Origin: Donghicola mangrovi
GTDB lineage: Bacteria > Pseudomonadota > Alphaproteobacteria > Rhodobacterales > Rhodobacteraceae
Reading direction: 5' to 3'
Assembly (NCBI RefSeq): GCF_013377535.1
Contig: NZ_JABCJE010000002.1
Span: forward strand, 434,001 to 498,000
Length of the DNA stretch: 64,000 bases
Part shown: positions 1-9,116 of the stretch, in pieces
How positions within the stretch are numbered: position 1 is the stretch's first letter
Layout: each line of letters opens with the position of its first letter
Program-made: the position numbers and the translations under genes
The notes under the pieces: generated by a model
What the model saw: only the letters and a program-made list of their open reading frames with translations
Databases searched by the model: none
Told to the model about the DNA's origin: nothing

Positions 1-713
1 TTTTGGGCCAAACCTTCGACGATGGCGGTTTTGCCGACACCGGGTTGGCCCAGCAGGATCGGGTTGTTCTGGCGCTTGCGCAGCAGCACATCGAGGGTTT
101 TGGAAATCTCTTCGGTTCGGCCCATCACCGGATCCAAGGACCCGTCCCGCGCCGCTTGGGTCAGGTTCACGGTGAACTGGGCCAAGGCCCCTTCGACGGC
201 CGCGCCCCCTGCACTGCGGGGCGCCGCGCCGCCGGTGGCCGTGCTGGTGACCAGCCCCGCCCCCCGCTCATTGGCAAAGGCGCGCAGTTTGTCCGTGGAA
301 ATGGCGGACAGGGATTTGATGGCATCGGTCCGCATCCCCAAAGCGTTCGGAGACAGGGTCGCCAGCACCAGAACCTCGGGCAGGATCGCGCCCTGACCCA
401 GCTCGACCGAGGCGATCAGCCACGCCTCCTCGAGCAGCTTCGAGATCGAACCAGAGATGGTGGGCTTGCTGTCCGCCCCTGCCGCGCCGTGGGGCATTTG
501 ACGCTCCAGCTCGGATTGCAGATCCGACAGGTTCACGCCCTGACGCTCCAGATGAGAGGCCAGTTCGCTGTCTCCGCCGAAGATGGCGTGGAACAGCCAG
601 TGCGGCACCTCGACCGTGGGGGTCTTGCGCTTGACCGCCTCTCCGACCGCGTTTTCCAGCGCATTGCGCAGTTGCGGGGATAGTTTGTTCACCAGTTTGA
701 CAAGCTGAACCAT
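1..713 (-). CDS. clpV: ClpV/TssH, T6SS sheath-disassembly AAA+ ATPase (N-terminal part, runs off the window)
   Basis: About 237 N-terminal residues are present; the reading frame continues past the left edge. The start ATG at 711-713 opens [20 protein letters not shown], followed by a ClpA/B-type N domain (about residues 1-150, with HWLFHAI and [10 protein letters not shown] segments). A linker leads into the first AAA+ module, with PVMGRTEEI and the Walker A motif GQPGVGKT just before the edge. In the family ClpV extracts contracted TssB/TssC sheath after firing so that subunits are recycled in the cytoplasm. It is the last gene visible in a minus-strand run tssA-hcp-tssB-tssC-tssC-like-tssE-tssF-tssG-clpV, 15 bases after tssG. 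The neighbourhood separates it from housekeeping ClpB. Confidence 0.93.
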   Translation of the reverse strand, partial: MVQLVKLVNKLSPQLRNALENAVGEAVKRKTPTVEVPHWLFHAIFGGDSELASHLERQGVNLSDLQSELERQMPHGAAGADSKPTISGSISKLLEEAWLIASVELGQGAILPEVLVLATLSPNALGMRTDAIKSLSAISTDKLRAFANERGAGLVTSTATGGAAPRSAGGAAVEGALAQFTVNLTQAARDGSLDPVMGRTEEISKTLDVLLRKRQNNPILLGQPGVGKTAIVEGLAQ

Positions 714-728
714 GACGGGGACTCCCTG

Positions 729-1643
729 TTATGCGGCCGCGGCGCTGTTCGTGAGTTTGATGCGGGTGGTTTTTCCTTGGGGTCGTGACAGACCCAGACA
801 ATTGTACTGACCAAGGCGCGTGCCCTGCCCGCGGTGTGCGGACAGTTTGGGGGCGCCGATGGCCTCGCGGGGGATGACCGCATAGACCGAGAACGGAGCC
901 GGATCGCGCAGGATCGCCTGCAGGATCTGCCAGAAGCCCTCGATCATCCGGTCATCGGCCAGAAGCGTTTCAAAGCTGGCGCGGTCGGGGCACAGGACCT
1001 CGATCTCGATGCGGCCTTGGGCGGTGTGGCCGAACTTGCCCAGAAGCGTCCCGCGCCCCAAGGCTGCGCTTTGCGACCCAAGGGTGGTGCGGCAGCTTTC
1101 GTCGACGGGCGTGGGGCGGTCGAAATCGGCGCTGACCCGAACCTCGCGGCGGGTCCACCACGACAGGGCGCGGCGCAGCCCGTCCAGACCGCGGCTTTTC
1201 GACAGTAGTTCGGGGATCAGGGACAGGGCACTGGTCCGCCCGCCCGACAGTCTGGCGATCAGTGGCAGCAAACCCGGACCCGAGGCACCTGCGTCCTGCT
1301 CGGCCACCAGAATGGCCTGCCGTTCGACCGCCAGCTTCAGGTCGGTCAGCCGCCGGTCGAACATCCCCAGAAAATCATAGAGCGACCGGTCCCCCGCATT
1401 CAGCCTGCGGAACATTTCCTCGAGCAGGTAGTCGGGCAGACCACCGTCGATGCTGCGCAAACCGTTCATCGACAGGGCAAAGGCATCGGTGTGGGACTGG
1501 GGCGCGTGGCTGCCCGCATCGGCTAGGGCCGTGGACCCGAACGGCGCCGGATCGCGCTGGTCCGCAGCCAAGGCACGGCCAAAGGCTGGCACATCGGTGC
1601 GCAGGGCCTGCAGTGGGGTCATATCATCCAGAATATGGGTCAT
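729..1643 (-). CDS. tssG: TssG, T6SS baseplate component
   Basis: Protein of 304 aa starting at MTHILDDMTPLQ. A longer frame upstream lies wholly inside tssF and is not used. The TssG (ImpH/VasB) family builds the baseplate wedge with TssF, TssE and TssK. Recognisable are the N-terminal segment ending in FALSMNGLRSIDGGLPDYLLEE, the DRSLYDFLGMFDRRL segment, and a C-terminal region ending CLGLSRPQGKTTRIKL. The start overlaps the tssF stop by 4 bases (ATGA), which suggests translational coupling, and the next gene, clpV, starts 15 bases downstream. Length and order agree with other T6SS loci. Confidence 0.9.
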   Translation of the reverse strand: MTHILDDMTPLQALRTDVPAFGRALAADQRDPAPFGSTALADAGSHAPQSHTDAFALSMNGLRSIDGGLPDYLLEEMFRRLNAGDRSLYDFLGMFDRRLTDLKLAVERQAILVAEQDAGASGPGLLPLIARLSGGRTSALSLIPELLSKSRGLDGLRRALSWWTRREVRVSADFDRPTPVDESCRTTLGSQSAALGRGTLLGKFGHTAQGRIEIEVLCPDRASFETLLADDRMIEGFWQILQAILRDPAPFSVYAVIPREAIGAPKLSAHRGQGTRLGQYNCLGLSRPQGKTTRIKLTNSAAAA

Positions 1644-3361
1644 GCGGCCACCTGACTGCCGTGGCGGCGGGGGAAGCGGATGATGGGCTTGGCCTCGCCC
1701 CTTGCGCGGATGCTGAGCTCGATGAACCGGTCGTAGCTGACAAAGCTGCACAAAAAGCGGTCAAGAACGCGGGCAAAGATATGCTCGGGGACAGGCAGGC
1801 TTTCCAGATCGAGCACGATCTCGACCAGCGATCCGGTGGCCAGAATGACGTTCCGGCCCACTTGGACGGGGGCGGTGCCGAAATCGCGGGTGACCTCGAC
1901 GATCGCCTCGGCGCAGGCGGAATAGCCGGTGGGCGCACACAGATGCAGGACGAGGCGCAGGGTTTCGGCGGGGTTCGATTCTTCTAGGATGGCTCCGAAA
2001 TTGCCGTTGACCAGCGCAAGGATATCCCACTGCCAGCTGGCCTCCAAGCGGGGCGGCACGCAGGCGGTGGGCTCTTTGGCAAAGCGGGCGATGGCCACGC
2101 CAGCGCGGTCGATGCGGGCGGGCGCGTTGGGGCGCGGACGGTCCCCATGCACGCCGTTCGAACAATAAAGCGTCGCCACGAAATCCAGATCACGGGCCCC
2201 TGCGCGCCCCGCAGAAAAGGACAGCTCGCGGCGGTTCGGGTCCATTTCGCCGATGACGTGGCGCTCTTGCCAATGGACATCGCTGGTGCCCGCCATGTGT
2301 GGGGCATCGAAAATCTCGGGCAAGCGGCGTTCGCCCTCGGCGGTTAGTTCGAACAGGTCGTCCACCCGCAGGATCGACAGCGGCGCAGTGGTTTCCCGCA
2401 GCGCCGAGACCGGAATGCGGTCGCGGGTGTAGTCATAACGCAGCGGCTCGGACGAGGCTTGAAACAGGTTGAGGCACGGGACGATATTCAGCGCCAGATC
2501 GCCTTGGCGCAGGTCGCTTATCTGGCTGCCATGCTGCGCGGTCAGGAACAGGCGGATTTCGGTTTTCGGAGCCTCGGGGAACGTCGCGGCCAGATCGAAA
2601 AAGGCGCCCTTGTCGGGATAGCACAGGTAATCGCGCAGGATTTCCAGCCCCTCGGACTGGGTCAGGAAGACCGGCAGATGGGCGGTGTCGCGGTGCTCCA
2701 AAACGGGGCGCATGGTAGCCTGCGCGCCGCCCTCTAGCGCGCCGTTCAGGCAGCCACCGGCCAAGGCGTTGCAAATCCGGCCGTTCTTGCGCCCTTCGGC
2801 AGCGACATAGAGTTCCAGTCCGCCCGTCAGCAGTTCGGACAGGGGCGTTTCGCCATCCGCGCTTTCTAGGGTCAGGCACAGGGCGGCGTCCCCGCCCTTG
2901 GCCCCATCGGGCAGGTCAAAGGAAAAGGGCGTGGTTTCGACACGAAGGGCGCTCAGTCGCACCGGCGCGACCTGCACATCGCGGGCCACGGAAAAGCGGC
3001 TTTGGGCTTTGGCGTCTTCGTCGTGATAGACGGCAGTGCCACGGGTGATCCGCACCGGCCCCTCTAGTCCCGCCGCGTCCACCGCCACTGGCCCATAGCT
3101 GGGAGCCCCCAACAGGAACCCCGGGCAAACCAGCCGCATCAGGTCCAGCGAAATCTCTGACCGCGTGTTGTCCAGCCGCTGGTGCAGCCGCGCCGCCATC
3201 AGGGAAAAGCTGTCCGCAATGCGCTGCAAATCGGGGTCATGGCTGCGCCCCGCTGAAATCCCCAAGGCCCGCGCCTGCTGGGGGTTCGCCTTTTCGAACG
3301 CCTCGAAGGAGCGGCGCATATAGTCGAGTTCGGTCTCGTAATATTGCAGGAAGGGGTTCAT
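1640..3361 (-). CDS. tssF: TssF, T6SS baseplate component
   Basis: Protein of 573 aa beginning MNPFLQYYETELDYMRRSFE, the hallmark start of TssF (ImpG/VasA), then FEKANPQQARALGISAGRSHDPDLQRIADSF. Family members make the bulk of the baseplate wedge together with TssG. The gene overlaps tssE by 4 bases upstream and tssG by 4 bases downstream. The long opposite-strand and other-frame open frames here are shadows. Confidence 0.94.
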   Translation of the reverse strand: MNPFLQYYETELDYMRRSFEAFEKANPQQARALGISAGRSHDPDLQRIADSFSLMAARLHQRLDNTRSEISLDLMRLVCPGFLLGAPSYGPVAVDAAGLEGPVRITRGTAVYHDEDAKAQSRFSVARDVQVAPVRLSALRVETTPFSFDLPDGAKGGDAALCLTLESADGETPLSELLTGGLELYVAAEGRKNGRICNALAGGCLNGALEGGAQATMRPVLEHRDTAHLPVFLTQSEGLEILRDYLCYPDKGAFFDLAATFPEAPKTEIRLFLTAQHGSQISDLRQGDLALNIVPCLNLFQASSEPLRYDYTRDRIPVSALRETTAPLSILRVDDLFELTAEGERRLPEIFDAPHMAGTSDVHWQERHVIGEMDPNRRELSFSAGRAGARDLDFVATLYCSNGVHGDRPRPNAPARIDRAGVAIARFAKEPTACVPPRLEASWQWDILALVNGNFGAILEESNPAETLRLVLHLCAPTGYSACAEAIVEVTRDFGTAPVQVGRNVILATGSLVEIVLDLESLPVPEHIFARVLDRFLCSFVSYDRFIELSIRARGEAKPIIRFPRRHGSQVAA

Positions 3362-3765
3362 AGGCTGTCCCCCTCGACCTGCTGATCGAACAGCGACAGG
3401 CGGGTTTGCAGCTCGATCCCTTCGTCGGTGTCGCCGATGCGGACCTCGGCGCGGATGACAAAGCTGACGATATTGCCGGCCTCGTCCTCTTGCATCGAGA
3501 CCTGTTGGACCGACAGCAAACGGGGTTCGAACTGGTCAAGCTTGCGGCGCAGGGTCCGGCATACCTGCTGTTGACGGTCGGCATCGTTCAGGGCCCAGTT
3601 CATCGGCACTCCGAAACACAAGTTCGAGGCCCGCACATGGGGCAGACTGTCGGGCACGGGCCATTCGGGGGCCACGGCCTCGAGCATCTGTTCCACATGC
3701 AGGCCGATGCCATCCTGATCGGAACTGCTCAGATGCTCGGTCAGAAAGGTGCGGGCAAAGCTCAT
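3358..3765 (-). CDS. tssE: TssE, gp25-like T6SS baseplate protein
   Basis: Protein of 135 aa in the gp25/TssE size range. It contains a RASNLCFGVPMNWALND segment followed by RTLRRKLDQFEPRL, the order seen in gp25-like proteins, and a C-terminal beta-rich part (FVIRAEVRIG). TssE bridges TssF/TssG wedges and starts sheath polymerisation. It overlaps the TssC-like gene upstream and tssF downstream by 4 bases each, placing it in one transcript with them. Confidence 0.88.
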   Translation of the reverse strand: MSFARTFLTEHLSSSDQDGIGLHVEQMLEAVAPEWPVPDSLPHVRASNLCFGVPMNWALNDADRQQQVCRTLRRKLDQFEPRLLSVQQVSMQEDEAGNIVSFVIRAEVRIGDTDEGIELQTRLSLFDQQVEGDSL

Positions 3766-5138
3766 GACGCCCCCCTTGCCGACGGGGCGCCCAATTCGGT
3801 GGCCAGCCGGATTTCAGAGACCATGTGGTCGATCTGGTATTGGGGCTTGATCAGGATATCGCAGGCGAAACGGCCCTGCTCTCCGGCCATGTCAGAGACC
3901 GAGACGCGGGCATCGCGCAGGGGATATTTCGCCAGAATTTCCGGCGCGGCCTCGGCGAGGTTCGAGCAATAGTTCTGGAGCCAGTTGTTCAGAACCAATT
4001 CGCATTCGCTGGCGGTTTTGATTTGGCCGATCAGGGCGCGGATCTGGACCTTGATGTAATGGACCATGCGGCAAGCGATCAGGACCGACTGGATCTGGGT
4101 CAGAACCTCGGCCGCGGGGTTGGCGCGGGTGTCACACACCGAACGATTGCCCACGAAATAGAGGGAATGGGATTTGGTGCTCTCGCACAAGGGGATGAAC
4201 CCGGCCTCGGACAAGAAGCGGCCAACGCCGTGGGTGGCGCGGGTGCGGCCCACGGCGGGGCGATGGGTGGCGGCGGGAACGGGGCTGGTGTCAGCCCCCA
4301 AGACCGCGCCCTGCCCTGTGCGGTCGCCGATCAGCTTCAGGAACCCGAACCACGCGCAGCGCCGGTATTCGGCCACCACGGTGCGGGCAAAGCTGTAGAT
4401 CCCCAACTGCCACAGCCCCTCGGAAGAGGATGGCCGCTGCATGAACCGGAAGCCGATATCCAAGTCCTGATAGCGGCCACGGGCCAGCACATCGGGCCAG
4501 ACCAGCCCCAGAAACCGCGCCGAAGGGATTTGCCGCAGCCGGTGCCAGCCCTCGTAATCGTCAGAGCCCAGAATGCTGCCGATGCGGCGCAGATCGCTCA
4601 TCCAGGCGGCGTCATCCTCGCCAAAGAAATCGCGGTCGACGCCCATGACCACGGGACAGGCGCAGTTCTCCCCCAACGCGCACAAAAGCTGCGCGGTGTA
4701 GAATTCGTCATAGTCGGTGTCGATGTCCATCGACAGTCCGTGATCCACCAGCACCAGTCCAAAGGGCTGACCGCCGGGGGTCTCCAGCTCCTTGAGGCCG
4801 ATGTTGCGGTACAGAACCGTCTGCCGGTCGCTGCTGGCGCTGTTCAGATCGTGGCTGACCTCGGCCCAGGACATGTCAAAGAGGCGGATTTTGATATCGG
4901 TGGCGCCTGCGGCCTCGTGGACCACAGAGGAAACGCCCCGCCACGCCGCCTCGAGGGCAGCAAAGGGCGGAGCGTCGATGATTGCGGTCAGCTGGTCGGA
5001 CAGCGTCTGGTCGATCCCGACAATCATACGGCCAAGGCGCGCGCGAAAGCCCGCAGTGTCCCGGCATTCCGCCAGAAGCCGCGCGACAATCTCTGCCGTG
5101 CCCTGATCCATATCGGTGTCCAGATCGACCATTGCCAT
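3762..5138 (-). CDS. second TssC-type sheath protein (TssC40/ImpD-like)
   Basis: Protein of 458 aa starting at MAMVDLDTDMDQG (ATG 5136-5138), five bases after the tssC stop. Additional N-terminal residues in the open frame lie inside tssC and are rejected. It has TssC-family features: PPFAALEAAWRGVSSVVHEA aligns with FRRLEGSWRGLQKVV of the neighbour, followed by a DIKIRLFDMSW segment and a sheath-core region (FGLVLVDHG, ARFLGLVWPDVLAR). A second TssC-type gene beside tssB-tssC is known from rhizobial/agrobacterial imp loci. Whether it enters the sheath, caps it or contacts the baseplate cannot be told from sequence. Confidence 0.85.
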   Translation of the reverse strand: MAMVDLDTDMDQGTAEIVARLLAECRDTAGFRARLGRMIVGIDQTLSDQLTAIIDAPPFAALEAAWRGVSSVVHEAAGATDIKIRLFDMSWAEVSHDLNSASSDRQTVLYRNIGLKELETPGGQPFGLVLVDHGLSMDIDTDYDEFYTAQLLCALGENCACPVVMGVDRDFFGEDDAAWMSDLRRIGSILGSDDYEGWHRLRQIPSARFLGLVWPDVLARGRYQDLDIGFRFMQRPSSSEGLWQLGIYSFARTVVAEYRRCAWFGFLKLIGDRTGQGAVLGADTSPVPAATHRPAVGRTRATHGVGRFLSEAGFIPLCESTKSHSLYFVGNRSVCDTRANPAAEVLTQIQSVLIACRMVHYIKVQIRALIGQIKTASECELVLNNWLQNYCSNLAEAAPEILAKYPLRDARVSVSDMAGEQGRFACDILIKPQYQIDHMVSEIRLATELGAPSARGAS

Positions 5139-5143
5139 ATGCC

Positions 5144-6625
5144 TCAGCCGCCGGGGATCTTGGTGACCATACGGACCGAGGTGTGCAGCTCTTCGAGTTG
5201 CAACCACGGGCGCAGGTAGGCGACAGCCGAATAGGCGCCGGGACGTCCGGGCTGTTCGACCACTTCGATCTTGCTTTCGGCCAGCGGGGTCTTGGACCGC
5301 TCGTCGTTCCCCATCGCACCAGAGTTGGTGTACTGGTCGATCCACGCTTGCAGATCACGCTGGATATCCGGCGCCTCGAGGTTCGAGCCCAGTTTGTCGC
5401 GGCCGATGACCTTCAGGTAATGGGCAATGCGGCTCGAGGCCATGATATACGGCAGGCGGGCCGAAATCGCGGCATTCTCGGTGGCATTGGTATCCGTGTA
5501 GGTTTTCGGGCGCTGGGTGGTCTGGCTGCCGATGAACACGCCGTAGTTGCTGTTCTTGTAGTGAACCAGCGGCAAGAAGCCCAAATCCGACAGTTCCTTT
5601 TCACGCTCGTCGGTCAGGTTCACCTCGCAGGGGCATTGCTGCTGGATGTCGCCTGCGTCGGACTTGAAGGTCAGGTTGGGCAGGTTTTCGACTTTGCCGC
5701 CGTTCTCGAGGCCACGGATCGCGGTGCACCAGCCATAAGCGGTGAACGCCTGGTTCATCTTGAGCGCCATTTCATAGGCGGCGTTCGACCACACCAGTTC
5801 CGAGTTGTCGGCGGGGCGCTGGTTGCCTTCGCTGTCGGTCTCAAGTTCCTGATAGTCAAAGGATTTGGCCTTCAGGCCGTTTTTCCCATAGGGCAAACGG
5901 GCTAGTGTACTGGGCAGCGTCAGGGCCACATAGCGGCTGTCGTCGCTGTCCCGGAAGGCGTTCCAACCGGCATAGAGCGGGCTGTCGAAACCGGCGGCCA
6001 CGGGACGCCCTTCGTCAAAACGCTCGTAGCTGTCAAAGTCGAACATCTCGTTGCCGGCAGCGGCCACAAAGGGCGCGTGACAGGCGGCGGCAACCTCGGC
6101 CATGTAGGTCAGGGTCGCGACGTCCTCGTCCCCGTAGCCAAAGTAATAGTCGCCGATCAGCGCGCCATAGGGTTCACCCCCGGCGGTGCCGAATTCGCTC
6201 TGGTATAGAGCGTCGAACAAGGGGCTGCGGTCCACGGCGGGGGCATCCTCGAACTGCTCCAGCAGCTCTTCCTTGTTGAAATCGACCAGACGGATTTTCT
6301 GGGTTGCGCCGATGTCGCTCTCGCGGACGACCTTTTGCAGGCCACGCCATGATCCCTCGAGGCGGCGGAACTTGTCCTCTTGCATGACAGCGGACATCTG
6401 TTTCGACATCAGCTCGTCGATCTTGGCCACCGCCTTTTTGATCGTTTCGCCGACGTTCTTGTCCCAGACGACCTGACCGGACATCGCCTGTTCGGTTAGC
6501 ACCGACAGAAGCTCCTTGGTCGTGTCCTGAGGCGTGCTCGAGGTCGCCGCCAGCGCCTGATCCAGCAGGCTGACGGTTTCCGTGGCCGCGGCTGCGCCGC
6601 CGCCTTGTGCTTCGGTTTCCGACAT
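5144..6625 (-). CDS. tssC: TssC, large subunit of the contractile T6SS sheath
   Basis: Protein of 493 aa. After an Ala/Gly-rich N terminus come VVWDKNVGETIKKAVAKIDE and FRRLEGSWRGLQKVVRESDI, then GEPYGALIGDYYFG and a C-terminal TSVRMVTKIPGG, all typical of TssC (VipB). TssC and TssB form the cytoplasmic sheath that contracts to drive the Hcp tube out. The start shares one base with the tssB stop (TAATG), consistent with the fixed tssB-tssC order and coupled translation. Confidence 0.96.
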   Translation of the reverse strand: MSETEAQGGGAAAATETVSLLDQALAATSSTPQDTTKELLSVLTEQAMSGQVVWDKNVGETIKKAVAKIDELMSKQMSAVMQEDKFRRLEGSWRGLQKVVRESDIGATQKIRLVDFNKEELLEQFEDAPAVDRSPLFDALYQSEFGTAGGEPYGALIGDYYFGYGDEDVATLTYMAEVAAACHAPFVAAAGNEMFDFDSYERFDEGRPVAAGFDSPLYAGWNAFRDSDDSRYVALTLPSTLARLPYGKNGLKAKSFDYQELETDSEGNQRPADNSELVWSNAAYEMALKMNQAFTAYGWCTAIRGLENGGKVENLPNLTFKSDAGDIQQQCPCEVNLTDEREKELSDLGFLPLVHYKNSNYGVFIGSQTTQRPKTYTDTNATENAAISARLPYIMASSRIAHYLKVIGRDKLGSNLEAPDIQRDLQAWIDQYTNSGAMGNDERSKTPLAESKIEVVEQPGRPGAYSAVAYLRPWLQLEELHTSVRMVTKIPGG

Positions 6626-7128
6626 TATTCGTTTCCTCCGGTGTTCACGCCAAGCTCCTCACCGAGCGCCTTGATCGCGTCCTGATCCTGCAGGATGTCC
6701 TTGAGCAGCTTTTCCAGATCGCGGGATCGGTCGGCCTTGGACAGCAGGGTCATCAGCTGTTCGCGGGTTTTCGCCAGCTTTTTCAGGGGCTCGACCTTTT
6801 CCACGATGGCGTCGGGCTCGAAGTCCTTCATGGATTTGAAATCCAGATCGACCTCGAATTCCGAGCCGTCGTTCTGAAGCTTGTTCTCGACCTTGTAGGT
6901 CAGGCGCGGGCCGACGCGGGTCATCACCTGATCAAAGTTGTCCTTGTCCACCGAATAGAAGGTGCGGTCCTCCATCGGTTCGCGATCGGTGCGGTCGCCG
7001 GAATAGCCGCCGATCATGCCGATAACGAAAGGCAGCTCTTTGGTCTGCATCGCACCGCCGGTCTCGACATCGTATGTGATGCTGACGCGGTTCTTGCTGA
7101 CCCGTTTCTGTTGGGCATTGAGTGCCAT
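6625..7128 (-). CDS. tssB: TssB, small subunit of the contractile T6SS sheath
   Basis: Protein of 167 aa with the family pattern: N-terminal RVSKNRVSITYDVETGGA, ELPFVIGMIGGYSG, then VDLDFKSMKDFEPDAIVEKV, and a helical C terminus (LLKDILQDQDAIKALGEELG). TssB pairs with TssC to build sheath protomers, and its C-terminal region carries the sites that ClpV-dependent disassembly uses in the family. It follows hcp by 23 bases and touches tssC. Confidence 0.96.
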   Translation of the reverse strand: MALNAQQKRVSKNRVSITYDVETGGAMQTKELPFVIGMIGGYSGDRTDREPMEDRTFYSVDKDNFDQVMTRVGPRLTYKVENKLQNDGSEFEVDLDFKSMKDFEPDAIVEKVEPLKKLAKTREQLMTLLSKADRSRDLEKLLKDILQDQDAIKALGEELGVNTGGNE

Positions 7129-7151
7129 GGGTTAGTCTCCTGCTGGGTCGG

Positions 7152-7676
7152 TTACGGAAGCTTGGCCGCCGAGACGAGCTTGGCGGTGGCAAGGTCGAAC
7201 TTGATGGTGTCGCCCTTCTTGATCTCGCCGTTGTCCTCTTCGTTGTAGTGGGCGATGGCGATCGAGGTGTACGCGATGGAGTAGTTCTCGGCGGGCTGCG
7301 CCGAAGAGGCCGACAGCGAGTAGCTGGTCAGGCGCGCTTCCTCGAGGGTGATGATCATCGAGGGCACCATGCCCGCGCCTTTGCGGTCGGCTTTGGTGAT
7401 GACGAAATCAATGGTCCGGCCATTGCCGCCGGGCTGGAAAAAGAACGTCTGGATAAAGGGCGAGGCCCCGTCACAGGTGCGCGCCACGCTGACATCGGAC
7501 AGATCGACCTGACCGGTTTCCGCGTGGGTGGACGACCCTACGACGATGCCGATGGGGCGTCCTGCGCCGAAAGTCACATTATCGACCGCCATCAGGCCTT
7601 TTTTGCCGCCCACATCGGGAACGGTTGCCGCCCCTGCAATGGTGTCGAGCTTGTCGAGCTTCATGTAGATAGCCAT
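7152..7676 (-). CDS. hcp: Hcp/TssD, T6SS inner-tube protein
   Basis: Protein of 174 aa starting MAIYMKLDKLDTIAGAA. It shows the Hcp beta-barrel pattern with GVVGSSTHAETGQVDLSDVSV-type strands, SPFIQTFFFQPG and C-terminal YSIAYTSIAIAHYNEEDNG. Hexamers stack into the tube inside the sheath and carry small effectors. It lies between tssA and tssB. No extra effector domain is fused. Confidence 0.93.
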   Translation of the reverse strand: MAIYMKLDKLDTIAGAATVPDVGGKKGLMAVDNVTFGAGRPIGIVVGSSTHAETGQVDLSDVSVARTCDGASPFIQTFFFQPGGNGRTIDFVITKADRKGAGMVPSMIITLEEARLTSYSLSASSAQPAENYSIAYTSIAIAHYNEEDNGEIKKGDTIKFDLATAKLVSAAKLP

Positions 7677-7716
7677 GTCTTACCTCGTGTGTTGAATCGT
7701 TCGGGTTTGGGGCCGG

Positions 7717-9072
7717 TCACCATTCGAAGCTGCGCATCGGCAGGTCCTTGGTTTCCGTTTCTGGGTCGGCGGGTGCCGCGTCGGAGGCTGTCTCTTCCGA
7801 TACGGACGGGGTAATTTCGGGAACGGGTTCGGGATCGGGCATCCGCACTGGCGGCGTGACCTGAGGCGGCGCGTCATAGCGCGACAGTTCCGGCAGATCG
7901 GCGCGTTTGGCGGGCTTGGGGCGGCCGGTTTTGCCCGTGTAGTCATAGCTTTCGACGCCGGTCATGACCGACATCCGATTAAAGCTGTCGCTGCCCTCGC
8001 CCAACAATTCGGCATAAAGCTCGACGATCGACATCCGGCCCCAGCGGACGGCGCGGTCCAGCATCAGGTGGATGGGCGATTGGGGCTCGGTCCGGCGGAA
8101 ATAGCGGGCCAGTTCCGCCAGCGCGTCCAAGGCGGCCTCGCGGTTTTCAGGCGCACCAACGGGGATCGCAAAGCCTGCAGCGGCGTGCGGGGCGGTCGGG
8201 GTGTCTGCGCTGGCCTCTTGGGGCGCGGGGGCGGTGTCCTGTTCGGCGGGGGTTTCTTCGGGTGCTTCGCTGCCCGGCCAAGGCAATCCCGCCCCGTCGG
8301 TCAGTTGGCGCAGCAGCCGCAAGATATCCTCGATCTGTTTGGTCAGATGGGACACGGGCACCGGGGTTTCCCCACAAGACCCCGCGATGGGCCTGAGGGC
8401 AGCGTTCAGGCGGTTCGCATGGGCCAACAGGGCCTGCAACGCCTCGATCCGTGCGGTCAGGCCGATGGCATCGCCGCCCACAGCCGCCGCCATCGCGCCG
8501 CTCAGGCTGGTAATCCCCTCGCCCTTTTCGGCGGACAGCATCGCGCCATAGGTGACATCGCCGAAAAGCGGCATATTGGTCAGCGGCAGGCTCAGTAGGC
8601 CCCCACCGGGCACCTCGCCCACGAGCTGCAGGAACACCCGCAACTTGCCTGCGTCGATCTCTTTCTTGCGGCCCGCGTCATCCGAGGCGCCAAGTTTATC
8701 TTCGGGCGGGATGGGATGCAGGGCGTCCCAGTCGGTTTCCACCAGATCGGTCAGAGCGCCCAAGGCGGCGGCGGTGTTTTCCAGCGCGCCCTTCAGGTGG
8801 ATGCGCGCGGCCACGTACCAGCAGAAAATCTCCAGATCCTTGGACTTGTCGCGCAGGCACTGACCTGCCTCTTCCTCGAGCCGTCCCCACGCGGCCACAT
8901 CGGCGGCTTGCAGTTCGCGGTCCAGCAGGGATTCAGCGGTCTCGGATAGCGCACGATAGGCCGTCTGCCCACCGTTGAACGCATTGCGCAGGGCGCGATA
9001 CGCGGCGCGATCCCCCTTGAGGTAGATCCCCATGGGCGCATCATCAGAAATTTTTGCCTTCAGTGCGTCCAT
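7717..9072 (-). CDS. tssA: TssA (ImpA-type), T6SS assembly chaperone
   Basis: Protein of 451 aa starting at MDALKAKISDDAPMGIYLKG. This ATG has a GGAGG motif nine bases upstream; an in-frame upstream codon lacks one. The N-terminal ImpA domain (about residues 10-150) includes EIFCWYVAARIHLKGALENT and DWDALHPIPPEDK. The middle is Pro/Glu/Ala rich (EETPAEQDTAPAPQ), then a helical segment RREAALDALAELARYFRRTEP-like and IVELYAELLG. TssA coordinates tube and sheath polymerisation from the baseplate. The stop of the upstream substrate-binding gene lies 44 bases away on the same strand. Confidence 0.9.
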   Translation of the reverse strand: MDALKAKISDDAPMGIYLKGDRAAYRALRNAFNGGQTAYRALSETAESLLDRELQAADVAAWGRLEEEAGQCLRDKSKDLEIFCWYVAARIHLKGALENTAAALGALTDLVETDWDALHPIPPEDKLGASDDAGRKKEIDAGKLRVFLQLVGEVPGGGLLSLPLTNMPLFGDVTYGAMLSAEKGEGITSLSGAMAAAVGGDAIGLTARIEALQALLAHANRLNAALRPIAGSCGETPVPVSHLTKQIEDILRLLRQLTDGAGLPWPGSEAPEETPAEQDTAPAPQEASADTPTAPHAAAGFAIPVGAPENREAALDALAELARYFRRTEPQSPIHLMLDRAVRWGRMSIVELYAELLGEGSDSFNRMSVMTGVESYDYTGKTGRPKPAKRADLPELSRYDAPPQVTPPVRMPDPEPVPEITPSVSEETASDAAPADPETETKDLPMRSFEW

Positions 9073-9116
9073 GCGTGCTTTCCTCCCCCGAGGCATGCCG
9101 GCGCGCCGCTGTGTCC

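Noticed and set aside
3825-5219. 464-codon plus-strand frame opposite the TssC-like gene
   Set aside because: Antisense shadow of sheath genes; composition and absence of a ribosome site argue against it.
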